A stretch of DNA of 64,000 nt from Belnapia mucosa (GTDB lineage: Bacteria; Pseudomonadota; Alphaproteobacteria; Acetobacterales; Acetobacteraceae): positions 124,001-188,000 of the forward strand of contig NZ_JAEUXJ010000006.1 of NCBI RefSeq assembly GCF_016775475.1. The letters are read 5' to 3'. Shown here piece by piece: positions 18,563 through 26,618 of the stretch (position 1 is the stretch's first letter; every line of letters begins with the position of its first letter). The position numbers and the translations under genes are program-made. The notes under the pieces are model-generated. The model was given only the letters and a program-made list of their open reading frames with translations. It did no database searches and had not been told where the DNA came from.

Positions 18563-19276
18563 TCAGTAGGCGCCGCGGCGCTGGAGGACGGCCACCGGCG
18601 TGCGCAGCAGGATGCGCAGATCCTCGATGAAGGAAGGGTTAGTGGCGTAGCGCACATCGAGCGCGACGCGCTGGGCATAGCTGGTATCCGACCGGCCGCT
18701 GACCTGCCAGAGGCCGGTGATGCCGGGGCGGACCGAGAGGTAGTGCTCGGCCGCGGCGCCGTAATGGGCCTGCAGCTCGGCCGCGACCACCGGGCGAGGG
18801 CCGACTAGGCTCATCTCACCGCGGAGCACGTTCAGCAGCTGCGGCAGCTCGTCAAGGCTGGTGGCGCGCAGGACGCGGCCGATCCAGGTGATGCGCGGGT
18901 CGTGGCGGAGCTTCCGCGTCGCCTCCCACTCCGCACGGGCCGCCGGGTCGCTGGCCAGCAGCGCCTCCAGCCGGGCAGCGCTATCCACCACCATGGAGCG
19001 GAACTTCAGGCAGCCGAAGCGGCGCCCGCCGCGCCCGACCCGCTCATGGGCGAAGAAGGCCGGGCCGCCATCGGCCCGCACCAGCACCGCGAGGATGAGG
19101 AAGACCGGCAGACCCAGCAGCAGCAGCGCACTGGCGCCCGCGATGTCGAAGGCCCGCTTGAGGACCGGCTGCAGGGGGGCAGCGGCCGGGCGGGTCGCCG
19201 GCAGGGCGATGGAGCCGATGGCGGACTGGGAATGCGTCAGACCCTGGTAAGCCTCAACGCCAAGAATGGACGACAT
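18563..19276 (-). CDS. Polyprenyl-phosphate sugar-1-phosphate transferase
   Basis: Initiating bacterial sugar transferase (WcaJ/WbaP/PssY catalytic-domain type), 237 aa. It moves a hexose-1-phosphate from a nucleotide sugar onto undecaprenyl phosphate. A single re-entrant/TM helix (ALLLLGLPVFLILAVLV) at about residues 51-68 precedes the catalytic part. That part contains ERVGRGGRRFGCLKFRSMV, LDELPQLLNVLRGEMSLVGPRPV and YLSVRPGITGLWQVSGRS. The long four-helix N-terminal domain of WcaJ is absent, so it is the minimal type. An AGGAGAGG ribosome site precedes ATG 19276. It is the first gene of the polysaccharide series, 62 bases before the flippase. Confidence 0.92.
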   Translation of the reverse strand: MSSILGVEAYQGLTHSQSAIGSIALPATRPAAAPLQPVLKRAFDIAGASALLLLGLPVFLILAVLVRADGGPAFFAHERVGRGGRRFGCLKFRSMVVDSAARLEALLASDPAARAEWEATRKLRHDPRITWIGRVLRATSLDELPQLLNVLRGEMSLVGPRPVVAAELQAHYGAAAEHYLSVRPGITGLWQVSGRSDTSYAQRVALDVRYATNPSFIEDLRILLRTPVAVLQRRGAY

Positions 19277-19458
19277 CTGCCTCTCCTGGGTACCGGCGCC
19301 CTGTGGAGGGTGGCGCCGGCGATCCTGCCCGGGGGGGTCTGGGGATCAGAACCTTCCCGAGCAGCAAGGAGTATGGAGGGGCAGGTCGTGCGGGATTGCG
19401 ACGCGCTTGCGGCCGGATTGTGGCATCGCACCAGAAAGCGGAAGCGGCTCCTCGCGCC

Positions 19459-19836
19459 CTAGTTGCCGGGGGCGCTGACCCGGATATGGATCCGGCCGGC
19501 GCCATTCTGGTGCGGCCGGGGGACGACGGCGGCAATCCGGCCGCGCAGCGGCAGGGCGCTGCCGAGCGTCCATTCCTCGAAGGCGACGCGCTCGGCCGGG
19601 GGCAGGCGGCCAAGCCGCGTGCCGGCGGCGGACCATGCCTCGATCTCCAGCCCGCCGCGGCGGGGCCGCAGCTCCACCGGGTCGCCGACGCGGGGACCCG
19701 CATGGCCCGGGACAGGCTCCGCCGCATCGGTCAGATAGGTGACCCATTCGGGCGCGACGATAGCAGACACCACAGACACAACAGGCTCCTTCCTCAATCC
19801 GGCGGCCCAATGCGGGAAGGATGCCGTGCGATCCAT
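19459..19836 (-). CDS. Small hypothetical protein, HIRAN-like pattern
   Basis: A 125-aa protein that I do not recognise with certainty. After a variable start it reads SAIVAPEWVTYLTDAAE, then RVGDPVELRPRRGGLEIEAW, GTRLGRLPPAERVAF, LPLRGRIAAVVPR and a terminal RIHIRVSAP strand. The order 'Gd.l.L, (D).Ai.v, g..lGrlP, variable, a.v..v' resembles the HIRAN beta-barrel domain found with nucleases and helicases. Here it stands alone upstream of a polysaccharide operon, which is an odd place for it. The start could also be the in-frame ATG at 19929. It is on the same strand as the sugar transferase, with a 182-base gap. Confidence 0.5.
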   Translation of the reverse strand: MDRTASFPHWAAGLRKEPVVSVVSAIVAPEWVTYLTDAAEPVPGHAGPRVGDPVELRPRRGGLEIEAWSAAGTRLGRLPPAERVAFEEWTLGSALPLRGRIAAVVPRPHQNGAGRIHIRVSAPGN

Positions 19837-19906
19837 CACGCTGGGATGACAGTAGAGAGAACAGGGCCTTAAACGGCGAAGCTTACAGGAACGTGAACTT
19901 TCTCGT

Positions 19907-21019
19907 TTAGAATTCGCCGAGCGATTCAACCGTTAGTTCGGCCAGGGCGAGCGAGGCGGTGAGGCCCGGACTCTCGATGCCGAAGAGGTTGAGCAGCCCT
20001 GGCACCCCATGGGCGCGCGGCCCCTGGATGGTGAAATCCTGCCCTGGCGCGCCGGGCGGGACGATCTTCGGGCGGATGCCGGAATAGCCGGGCGCCAGGG
20101 CGCCATCCTTCAGCTCGGGCCAGTAGCGGCGGATGGCGGCGTAGAAGCTCTCTCCGCGGCGCGGATCGACCTCGTATTCGATCCGGTCCACCCATTCGAC
20201 ATCCGGGCCGAATCGCGCCTGCCCGCCGAGATCGATGGTGAGATGGGTCCCGAGGCCTCCCGGCACCGGCACCGGGTAGATCAGGCGGGAGAAGGGGTTC
20301 TTGCCCGTGAGGGTGAAATAATTGCCCTTGGCGTAATAGGCGGTGGGGATGAGCTGGCTCGGCATCCCGGCGATCGAGCGCGCCAGCTTCGGCGCATGCA
20401 GCCCGGCCGAATTCACCAGCGTGCGGCAGCGCAGCGCCATCGGCTCGGCGCCGCCCACCTCGATCTCGATCCCATCCTCCGTCACCCGCCCGCCGAGGAC
20501 AGGGGCGTGGAAGACGAAGACCGCCCCGGCATTCTCCGCATCACCCTGGAGCGAGAGCATGAAGGCATGGCTGTCGACGATGCCGGTCGAGGGCGAGAGC
20601 AGCGCTGCGGTGCAATGCAGCGCCGGTTCCAGCGCCACCGCCTCGGCGCGTTCCAGCCGCCGCAGGTCCGGCACGCCATTCGCCGCGGCGCGGGCCTGGA
20701 TGGAGGCGAGCTTCTCCGCCTCCGCCTCATCCGTGGCGACGATCAGCTTCCCGCAATTGGCATGCGGGATGCCGCGCTCGGCGCAATAGGCATAGAGCAT
20801 CTGCTTGCCGGCTACGCAGCAGCGCGCCATCAGGCTGCCGGCTGGGTAGTAGATGCCGGCATGGATCACCTCGGAATTGCGCGAGGAGGTCTCGGTGCCG
20901 ATACCCTCCGCCGCATCCAGCACCAGCACCTCGCGCCCCGAAAGCGCCAGGGCCCGCGCCGCCGCCAGTCCCACCACCCCGGCGCCGACCACGACGCAGT
21001 CGAACTCATCCATCGTCAA
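19907..21019 (-). CDS. FAD-dependent oxidoreductase (LhgO-like)
   Basis: 370-aa DAO-family flavoprotein. The FAD-binding Rossmann motif is [19 protein letters not shown]. The [22 protein letters not shown] segment and the C-terminal [20 protein letters not shown] are close to L-2-hydroxyglutarate oxidase/dehydrogenase, which oxidises L-2-hydroxyglutarate to 2-oxoglutarate with electrons passing to the respiratory chain. Whether the substrate is 2-hydroxyglutarate or another 2-hydroxy acid is inference. Its ATG overlaps the stop of the crotonase gene by four bases, so they are one transcriptional unit. Confidence 0.85.
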   Translation of the reverse strand: MTMDEFDCVVVGAGVVGLAAARALALSGREVLVLDAAEGIGTETSSRNSEVIHAGIYYPAGSLMARCCVAGKQMLYAYCAERGIPHANCGKLIVATDEAEAEKLASIQARAAANGVPDLRRLERAEAVALEPALHCTAALLSPSTGIVDSHAFMLSLQGDAENAGAVFVFHAPVLGGRVTEDGIEIEVGGAEPMALRCRTLVNSAGLHAPKLARSIAGMPSQLIPTAYYAKGNYFTLTGKNPFSRLIYPVPVPGGLGTHLTIDLGGQARFGPDVEWVDRIEYEVDPRRGESFYAAIRRYWPELKDGALAPGYSGIRPKIVPPGAPGQDFTIQGPRAHGVPGLLNLFGIESPGLTASLALAELTVESLGEF

Positions 21020-21834
21020 CGTCCCTGGAAGACCGGCTTCCGCTTGTCCTTGAAGGCGCGCAGGCCCTCGCGGAGATCCTCGCTCCCCTTGGCCTCCGCG
21101 ATCCGCACCTGCAGCGCCGCCACATCCAGCGCCTGGTGGCCGATCTCGTTGATCGAGCGCTTCACCCCTTGCACCGCGAGCGGCGCCAGCTCCCCGAGCC
21201 GGTTGGCGATGGCGTCGATCCGCGCATCCAGCGCCTCGGGCGCGACGAGGTCGGTGAGGTAGCCGATCCGCAGCAACTCCTCGGCCGCCTGCTCCTCGGC
21301 CAGCATGAAAAGCCGCTTGGCATTGTTGAAGCCGAGGCGAGAGACATAACGGCGCAACCCGCTCTCGTAATAATGCAGGCCGATCCGCGCCGCGGGCATG
21401 AACATCCGCACCGCCGGCGTGCCGACCCGGAAATCGCAGGCGAGCGCGAGGTCGGTGCTGCCGCCATAGACCCCGCCATGCAGCCGGGCGATGGTCGGAA
21501 TGCGCAGCATCTCCACCCGGTCGACAAAATCCTCGAAGCCCTGGGCCTGGTCGCCCGTGGCGCGGCGCCCCTCGGCCTGATCCGCCATGGCGCCGAGATG
21601 GGCGCCGGCCGAGAAGGCGCGGCCGGTGGAGGCGATCACCAGCACCCGCACCGCGGGATCGGCCTCGATCCCGGCCAGCAGGCGCAGAATTTCGGCGATG
21701 TCCTCGGGCTGGATGCGGTTCATCACCTCCGGCCGGTTGAGCCGCAGCGTGGCGCGGCTGCCCTCGATGGTCAGGCTGGGCAGGCTGCCCTCGTCCCGGG
21801 TGGGGGCGGGCCTGGTTTCGGCTGCGGCGCTCAT
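21016..21834 (-). CDS. Enoyl-CoA hydratase/isomerase family protein
   Basis: Crotonase-fold protein of 272 aa. CoA-binding and oxyanion-hole segments are visible as [13 protein letters not shown] and [20 protein letters not shown]. The two catalytic glutamates of classical enoyl-CoA hydratase are not at the expected places. The first position reads Asp (STDLA), and the segment where PE normally occurs reads FMPAARIGL. It belongs to the sub-group with the 'tPAriGl.Y' pattern, so hydratase activity should not be assumed; isomerase, hydrolase or another crotonase chemistry is possible. It is translationally coupled to the LhgO-like gene and divergent from the HMG-CoA lyase-like gene. Confidence 0.85.
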   Translation of the reverse strand: MSAAAETRPAPTRDEGSLPSLTIEGSRATLRLNRPEVMNRIQPEDIAEILRLLAGIEADPAVRVLVIASTGRAFSAGAHLGAMADQAEGRRATGDQAQGFEDFVDRVEMLRIPTIARLHGGVYGGSTDLALACDFRVGTPAVRMFMPAARIGLHYYESGLRRYVSRLGFNNAKRLFMLAEEQAAEELLRIGYLTDLVAPEALDARIDAIANRLGELAPLAVQGVKRSINEIGHQALDVAALQVRIAEAKGSEDLREGLRAFKDKRKPVFQGR

Positions 21835-21947
21835 GCGGTTCCTCCGGCTCCTCCGCTATGTGCCGACCGGCTGGCGCCAGGGCAAGGGTGCTGGCGCGCC
21901 CACGCGGCCGGAGTCAATCTCCGGCCTGGAAGAGGGATACCGTCGTC

Positions 21948-22910
21948 ATGGCCGACCTGCCGCAGCATGTGGACATCCACGAAGAAGGCCCCCGCGAGGG
22001 CTTCCAGATCGAGCCGGGGCCGATCCCGACCGCCGAGAAGGTCGCGCTGATCGAGGCGCTCTCCGATACCGGCCTGCGGCACATCCAGATCTGCTCCTTC
22101 GTCAATCCGCGCCTGGTCCCCGGCTGGGCGGATGCCGAGGCGGTGGCGGGCGGCTTCCGGCCGAAACCCGGGCTCGATTACGTCGCCCTCTGGTTCAACG
22201 AGAGCGGGCTGCGCCGGGCGCTGGCCTTCCGCGACCGACTGACCATCACCGGCTCCATCTCGCTCTCGGCCTCGGATGCCTTCTCGCGCAAGAACCTGAA
22301 CCGGGGCCATGCCGAGAACCTGGAGGCGATGCGCAAGCAGACGGCGTTGCACCTGGCGGAGGGCGTGCCGGTGACGCGCGTCGGCGTCATGGCGGCCTTC
22401 GGCTGCAACTACCAGGGCGACATCTCTCCGGGTCAGGTCGTGCAGACGGTGGCGGACGGGCTGGCGGTGGCCGCCGAACAGGGTGTGTCCATCACCGATG
22501 TCTCGCTGGCCGACACCATGGGCTGGGCGACGCCGATCCGGATCGAGCGCGGCGTCGGCGCGGTGCGGGAACGCTGGCCCGATCTCCGCATCGGTCTGCA
22601 TCTGCACGACACGCGCGGCCTCGCGGTTGCCAATGCCCATGCCGGGCTCCGCCTCGGCGTTGCCAAGTTCGACAGCACCGTGGGTGGGCTCGGTGGCTGC
22701 CCCTTCGCCGGGCAGAAGGGCGCGGCCGGCAATATCTGCACCGAGGAGCTGGCCCTGCTCTGCGAGGAGATGGGCATCGAGACAGGCATCGACCTCGATG
22801 CGCTGATCGAGGTGGGGCGGCTGGCCGAGCGCATCGTCGGCCACCAGCTGCCGAGCGAGCTGATCCGTGCGGGCAGCCTCACCGCCTTCCGCCGGAAGCT
22901 TGCGGCATGA
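21948..22910 (+). CDS. Hydroxymethylglutaryl-CoA lyase-like protein
   Basis: DRE-TIM metallolyase of 320 aa. HMG-CoA lyase cleaves HMG-CoA to acetyl-CoA and acetoacetate. Visible motifs are EEGPREGFQIEPG (the RE pair of the active site), HLHDTRGLAVANAHAG (metal-ligand HxH), and the family signature STVGGLGGCPFAGQKGAAGN with its catalytic Cys. The classical DVxxRDGLQ start is replaced by VDIHEEGPREGFQ. Family relatives act on other 3-hydroxy-acyl-CoAs, so the exact substrate is open. ATG 21948 follows GAAGAGGG; the longer open frame upstream overlaps the divergent promoter region. Its stop overlaps the CoA-transferase start (ATGA). Confidence 0.88.
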   Translation: MADLPQHVDIHEEGPREGFQIEPGPIPTAEKVALIEALSDTGLRHIQICSFVNPRLVPGWADAEAVAGGFRPKPGLDYVALWFNESGLRRALAFRDRLTITGSISLSASDAFSRKNLNRGHAENLEAMRKQTALHLAEGVPVTRVGVMAAFGCNYQGDISPGQVVQTVADGLAVAAEQGVSITDVSLADTMGWATPIRIERGVGAVRERWPDLRIGLHLHDTRGLAVANAHAGLRLGVAKFDSTVGGLGGCPFAGQKGAAGNICTEELALLCEEMGIETGIDLDALIEVGRLAERIVGHQLPSELIRAGSLTAFRRKLAA

Positions 22911-24121
22911 GCGTGAAGCCTCTCGCTGGCCTCCGTGTCCTCGAATTCTCCCACACCATTATGGGGCCCTGCGCCGGCCTCGTGCTGGCCGATCTCGGCG
23001 CCGATGTGGTGAAGGTGGAGCCCGCGCCTGCCGGCGACCATACCCGCCGCCTGCCGGGCTTCGCCGCCGGCTTCTTCGCCACCTTCAACCGCAACAAGCG
23101 CAGCGTCGCCCTCGACCTGAAGCAGCCGGCTGGGCGGGCGGCGGCGCATCGCCTGGTCGCGCGGGCCGACCTGGTGCTGGAGAATTACGGGCCGGGCACG
23201 ATGGAACGCCTCGGCTGCGGCTGGGAGGATCTGCGGGCGGTCAATCCGCGGCTGGTCTATCTTGCCCTTAAGGGCTTCCTCGCCGGGCCCTATGAGCATC
23301 GGCCGGCACTGGACGAGGTGGTGCAGTTCCAATCCGGCCTCGCCTATATGACCGGCCCGCCGGGGCGGCCGCTGCGCGCCGGCGCCTCCATCATCGATAT
23401 CCTCGGCGCCGTCTTCGGCGTGACCGCGGCGCTGGCCGCGCTGCGCGAACGCGACCGGACCGGCGAGGGGCAGCGGATCAGCAGCGCCCTGTTCGAAAGC
23501 GCGGTTTTCCTGATGGGGAGCCATATGGCCGGCCTCGCCGCCACCGGAGAGCCGCCGCCGCCCATGCCGGCCCGGCGCGGCGCCTGGGGTATCTACGATG
23601 CCTTCGAGACGGCGGGCGAGGGGCAGCTTTTCGTCGGCGTCACCAGCGACCAGCAATGGGCCCGCTTCACCGAGGCCTTCGGTCTGGCGGAGATGGCGGC
23701 CGATGCCCGGCTCGCCACCAATGCCCAGCGCGCCAAGGAGCGGAGCTGGCTGATCCCCGCCTTGCAGGAGGTCTTCCGCCGCTATGACCAGGCGGAGGTG
23801 GCGCGGCGCTGCGAGGCGGCCGGCATCTCCTGGGCGCCGGTCGGCAGGCCCGCCGACCTGTTCGAGGACCCGCATCTGCTGGCCGGCGGCGGGTTGCTGC
23901 AGACCGCCATCTCGGCCCTCGGCGGCGGCGCGATGTTCGGCCTGCCGGCGCTACCGGTCGAATTCGGTGAGGGTCGGGAGCGCGCCGGCCTGCTCCGCCA
24001 GCCGCCCCGCATGGGCGAGCATAATGGCGAGGTGCTGGCCGAGGCCGGATTCGCGGCCGAGGAGATCACCGCCCTCGCCGCATCCGGGACTATCGCCGCG
24101 GCGCCGGCGGCCTCGCCCTGA
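22907..24121 (+). CDS. CaiB/BaiF family (type III) CoA-transferase
   Basis: 404-aa type III CoA-transferase, which moves CoA between acids via an aspartyl-CoA enzyme intermediate. It starts PLAGLRVLEFSHTIMGPCAG and continues ADLGADVVKVEPAPAGDHTR, NRNKRSVALDLKQPAGR and the catalytic-Asp region RAGASIIDILGAVFG. RTGEGQRISSALFESAV follows, all in family order. It is translationally coupled to the HMG-CoA lyase-like gene. A plausible reading is activation of a free branched hydroxydicarboxylate followed by lyase cleavage. The last 32 bases overlap the convergent MFS gene. Confidence 0.9.
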   Translation: MSVKPLAGLRVLEFSHTIMGPCAGLVLADLGADVVKVEPAPAGDHTRRLPGFAAGFFATFNRNKRSVALDLKQPAGRAAAHRLVARADLVLENYGPGTMERLGCGWEDLRAVNPRLVYLALKGFLAGPYEHRPALDEVVQFQSGLAYMTGPPGRPLRAGASIIDILGAVFGVTAALAALRERDRTGEGQRISSALFESAVFLMGSHMAGLAATGEPPPPMPARRGAWGIYDAFETAGEGQLFVGVTSDQQWARFTEAFGLAEMAADARLATNAQRAKERSWLIPALQEVFRRYDQAEVARRCEAAGISWAPVGRPADLFEDPHLLAGGGLLQTAISALGGGAMFGLPALPVEFGEGRERAGLLRQPPRMGEHNGEVLAEAGFAAEEITALAASGTIAAAPAASP

Positions 24122-25295
24122 CCGCACTGCGCCAGGCGATCAGCGCCCCGATTCCGGGGAAGATCGAGAGCAGGCCGAAGGCGAGGGCATAGGAGTGGGT
24201 CAGGGCCACGGCGAGGCCGAAGAGCGAGGGCCCGACCACCACCCCGAAGAAGGCGACGGCGAGCACCCCACCCGCCGCATCGCCCGCCTTGCCGGGGGCG
24301 GCCAGCCGCGCCGCCTCGGCCAGCAGCAGCCCGTTCCAGCCGGCGGCGCAGGTGCCGAGCAGGCAGAGCAGCACCACCAGCAGGGCCGCCGGCCCGGCCA
24401 GCGCCGCCGGCAGTAGCGCGCCGCCGAGACAGGTGCAGACGCCGATCGCCGCCAGGGTCTTCATGCCGGACCGCCACCAATCGGCGACCACGCCCCAGGC
24501 GATGCGCGCCCCGATCCCGACCGCCTGGCTGACCGAACTGACGAAGCCCGCCGCGACCGGCGCCCAGCCGCCTTCCTCGACCAGCATGGTGACGATGTAG
24601 GCGCCGAGCGCGAGCTGGAAGCCGGAGAAGAGGCCGGAGATCGCCGCCAGCGCGCCGAGCCCCGGCCGGGTGCGGAGTGCGATGAGCCCGCCGCCCGCGC
24701 CGGCGGCGATCGGGAAATCCGGCTCCCGTTCGGCATCCCAATGCCGGCGGAAGACGCCGATGCAGGCCGCCGCCAGGGCCAGCACCAGCCCGACCGCCAG
24801 CACCGCGGCGCGCCAGCCGATCCCGGTGGCGAGGCCCGGCAGCAGAGCTCCGGCCAGCGCCCCGCCGATCGGCACCCCCGTCTGCTTCACGGCGAAGACC
24901 CGGTTGCGCCGCTCGGGCGGCGTCAGCCGGGCGAGCACCTGGGAGGCGGAAGGGTTGGTCAGCCCATAGCCGATGCCGGTCAGGAAGGAGCCGAGCACCG
25001 CCCCGGCCAGCCCCGCGGTGACGATCAGCAGGCAGGCCAGCGCGCCATTGGCGAGCGCGAGCTGGGTGCAGCGCGCCGGCCCCAGGCGCCGCAGCACGCC
25101 GCCCGAGAACATGGAGGCAGCGCTGGCCGCGGCATAGGTGCAGGCCACCTGCCAGCCGAGCCAGTGCGGCTCCGCACCCAAATCGCGCGCCGCCATCGGC
25201 GCCAGGACCGGCAGGGTGAAGACTGCCAGCGTGGCCATCGACTGCGCGGCGGTGGTGGCGGCGAGCGCCGTGCCGAGGCCGCCGGTCCCCGCCAA
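24090..25295 (-). CDS. MFS transporter (probable TTG start)
   Basis: Major-facilitator permease of about 401 aa with 11-12 hydrophobic helices. The cytoplasmic loop after TM2-3 reads FSGGVLRRLGPARCTQ, and the NRVFAVKQTGVPIGGALAG segment is typical of the CynX/NarK-like branch. No ATG sits at a suitable place. The frame upstream of 25300 belongs to the oxidase gene, and the first internal ATG (25238) would cut into helix 1 (GTALAATTAAQSMATLAVF). TTG at 25295, seven bases after the oxidase stop, keeps the helix whole and is preferred; this is inference. The substrate is unknown, and the adjacent alpha-hydroxy-acid oxidase suggests a hydroxy or keto acid. Confidence 0.8.
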   Translation of the reverse strand: MAGTGGLGTALAATTAAQSMATLAVFTLPVLAPMAARDLGAEPHWLGWQVACTYAAASAASMFSGGVLRRLGPARCTQLALANGALACLLIVTAGLAGAVLGSFLTGIGYGLTNPSASQVLARLTPPERRNRVFAVKQTGVPIGGALAGALLPGLATGIGWRAAVLAVGLVLALAAACIGVFRRHWDAEREPDFPIAAGAGGGLIALRTRPGLGALAAISGLFSGFQLALGAYIVTMLVEEGGWAPVAAGFVSSVSQAVGIGARIAWGVVADWWRSGMKTLAAIGVCTCLGGALLPAALAGPAALLVVLLCLLGTCAAGWNGLLLAEAARLAAPGKAGDAAGGVLAVAFFGVVVGPSLFGLAVALTHSYALAFGLLSIFPGIGALIAWRSAVRARPPAPRR

Positions 25296-25299
25296 GCCC

Positions 25300-26544
25300 C
25301 TAACGCACCCGCCGCAGGAAGTCGGGCGAGAGCTGCCCGAGATCGGTGATGCCGAGCATCGCCATGTCGCGGTGGATCTCCTCCTGCAGCAGGGTCGCGG
25401 CATGCCGGATCCCGGCCTCGCCCCCGACCGCCGCGGCATAGAGGAAGGGCCGGCCGATGAAGACGAAATGCGCCCCCAGCGCCAGCGCCTTCAGCACGTC
25501 GGTCCCGCGCCGGATGCCACCATCGAGGATGACGGTCATCCCATCGGCCACCGCGGCGATCTCCGGCAGCAGCCGCAGCGGCGACAGCGCACCGTCGAGC
25601 TGCCTCCCGCCATGATTGGAGACGATGACGCCATCGGCGCCGCAATCGCGGGCGATGCGGGCATCCTCGGGCGAGAGGATGCCCTTCACCAGCAGGTTGC
25701 CCGGCCAGCGTGCCCGGATCAGCGCCAGATGCTCCCAAGACAGGCCATCGCGGCGACCGATGGCGCGGATGAGGTTGGAGGAGAGCACCGGCGGCCCGCG
25801 CGTCGCGTCCATGTTCTCGAAATGCGGCATGCCATGGTTCAGCAGTGTCCGCAGCGCGGTGCCGAAGAGCCAGCGCGGATGGCTGATCCCCTCCCAGGCC
25901 AGGCGCAGATTGGGGCGCAGCGGCAGGCTGTAGCCGTTGCGGACATTGTTCTCCCGGTTCGCCGAAACGGGGACATCGGCGGTGAGGACGAAGGTGTCGA
26001 AGCCGACAGCCAGCACGCGGTCCACCAGCGCCTCGATCCGCGCCGGCTCGCCGGGGAGATAGGCCTGGTACCAGGAATTCGGCCCCGCCGCCCGGACATC
26101 CTCGAGCGGGATGAGCGAGGAGGCGCTGAGGATCATCGGAATGTCCATCGCCGCCGCGGCCCGGGCAAAGGCGACGTCGCCGCGATAGGCCGAGAGCGCC
26201 GAGGCGCCCATGGGCGCGATGCCGAAGGGCGCCGCATAGTCCCGGCCGAACAGGCTGGCCCCGGTCTGCCGCGCCGCGACATCCACCAGCACGCGGGTGA
26301 CGAATCCGAGTTCGGCGAAGGCCTCCCGGTTGTCCCGGAGCGAGCTGTCGGTCTCGGCGGCGCCGGAGACGAAGCCGTAGAGCATGCGCGGCAGGTGGCG
26401 CCGCGCCGCCCGCTCGAAGTCATCCAGGGAGAGGAAGCGCCGCAGATGGCGCGGCACGCCTGGTTCCGGCCGATGCGCAGCGGTGACGGTCGGGGTCTCG
26501 GCCGGCAGCGCCCCCTGGTCCGGCAACTCGCCATCCGGCGGCAT
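25300..26544 (-). CDS. FMN-dependent alpha-hydroxy-acid oxidase/dehydrogenase
   Basis: 414-aa TIM-barrel flavoenzyme of the LldD/glycolate oxidase/mandelate dehydrogenase family, oxidising an (S)-2-hydroxy acid to the 2-keto acid. Motifs are FGIAPMGASALSAYRGD, the FMN-site SWYQAYLPGE, VLTADVPVSANRENNVRNGY, the catalytic His-Arg segment VSNHGGRQLDGALSPL and ILDGGIRRGTDVLKALALGA. ATG 26544 is preceded by a strong GGAAGGAG. The longer frame to 26592 lacks support. About 40 residues precede the barrel, slightly longer than usual. The MFS gene follows immediately. Confidence 0.92.
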   Translation of the reverse strand: MPPDGELPDQGALPAETPTVTAAHRPEPGVPRHLRRFLSLDDFERAARRHLPRMLYGFVSGAAETDSSLRDNREAFAELGFVTRVLVDVAARQTGASLFGRDYAAPFGIAPMGASALSAYRGDVAFARAAAAMDIPMILSASSLIPLEDVRAAGPNSWYQAYLPGEPARIEALVDRVLAVGFDTFVLTADVPVSANRENNVRNGYSLPLRPNLRLAWEGISHPRWLFGTALRTLLNHGMPHFENMDATRGPPVLSSNLIRAIGRRDGLSWEHLALIRARWPGNLLVKGILSPEDARIARDCGADGVIVSNHGGRQLDGALSPLRLLPEIAAVADGMTVILDGGIRRGTDVLKALALGAHFVFIGRPFLYAAAVGGEAGIRHAATLLQEEIHRDMAMLGITDLGQLSPDFLRRVR

Positions 26545-26618
26545 GCCCCGTCTCCTTCCCCAAGCCTCTGAAGCCGTGGAGGTTCGGGCCAAACGGACGG
26601 TCGGTCAACGCAGGGCGG

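Noticed and set aside
21587-22906. In-frame upstream extension of the CoA-transferase to about 844 aa
   Set aside because: The extension is the shifted frame of the HMG-CoA lyase-like gene. The CaiB family begins at the ATG at 22907, which overlaps the lyase stop.
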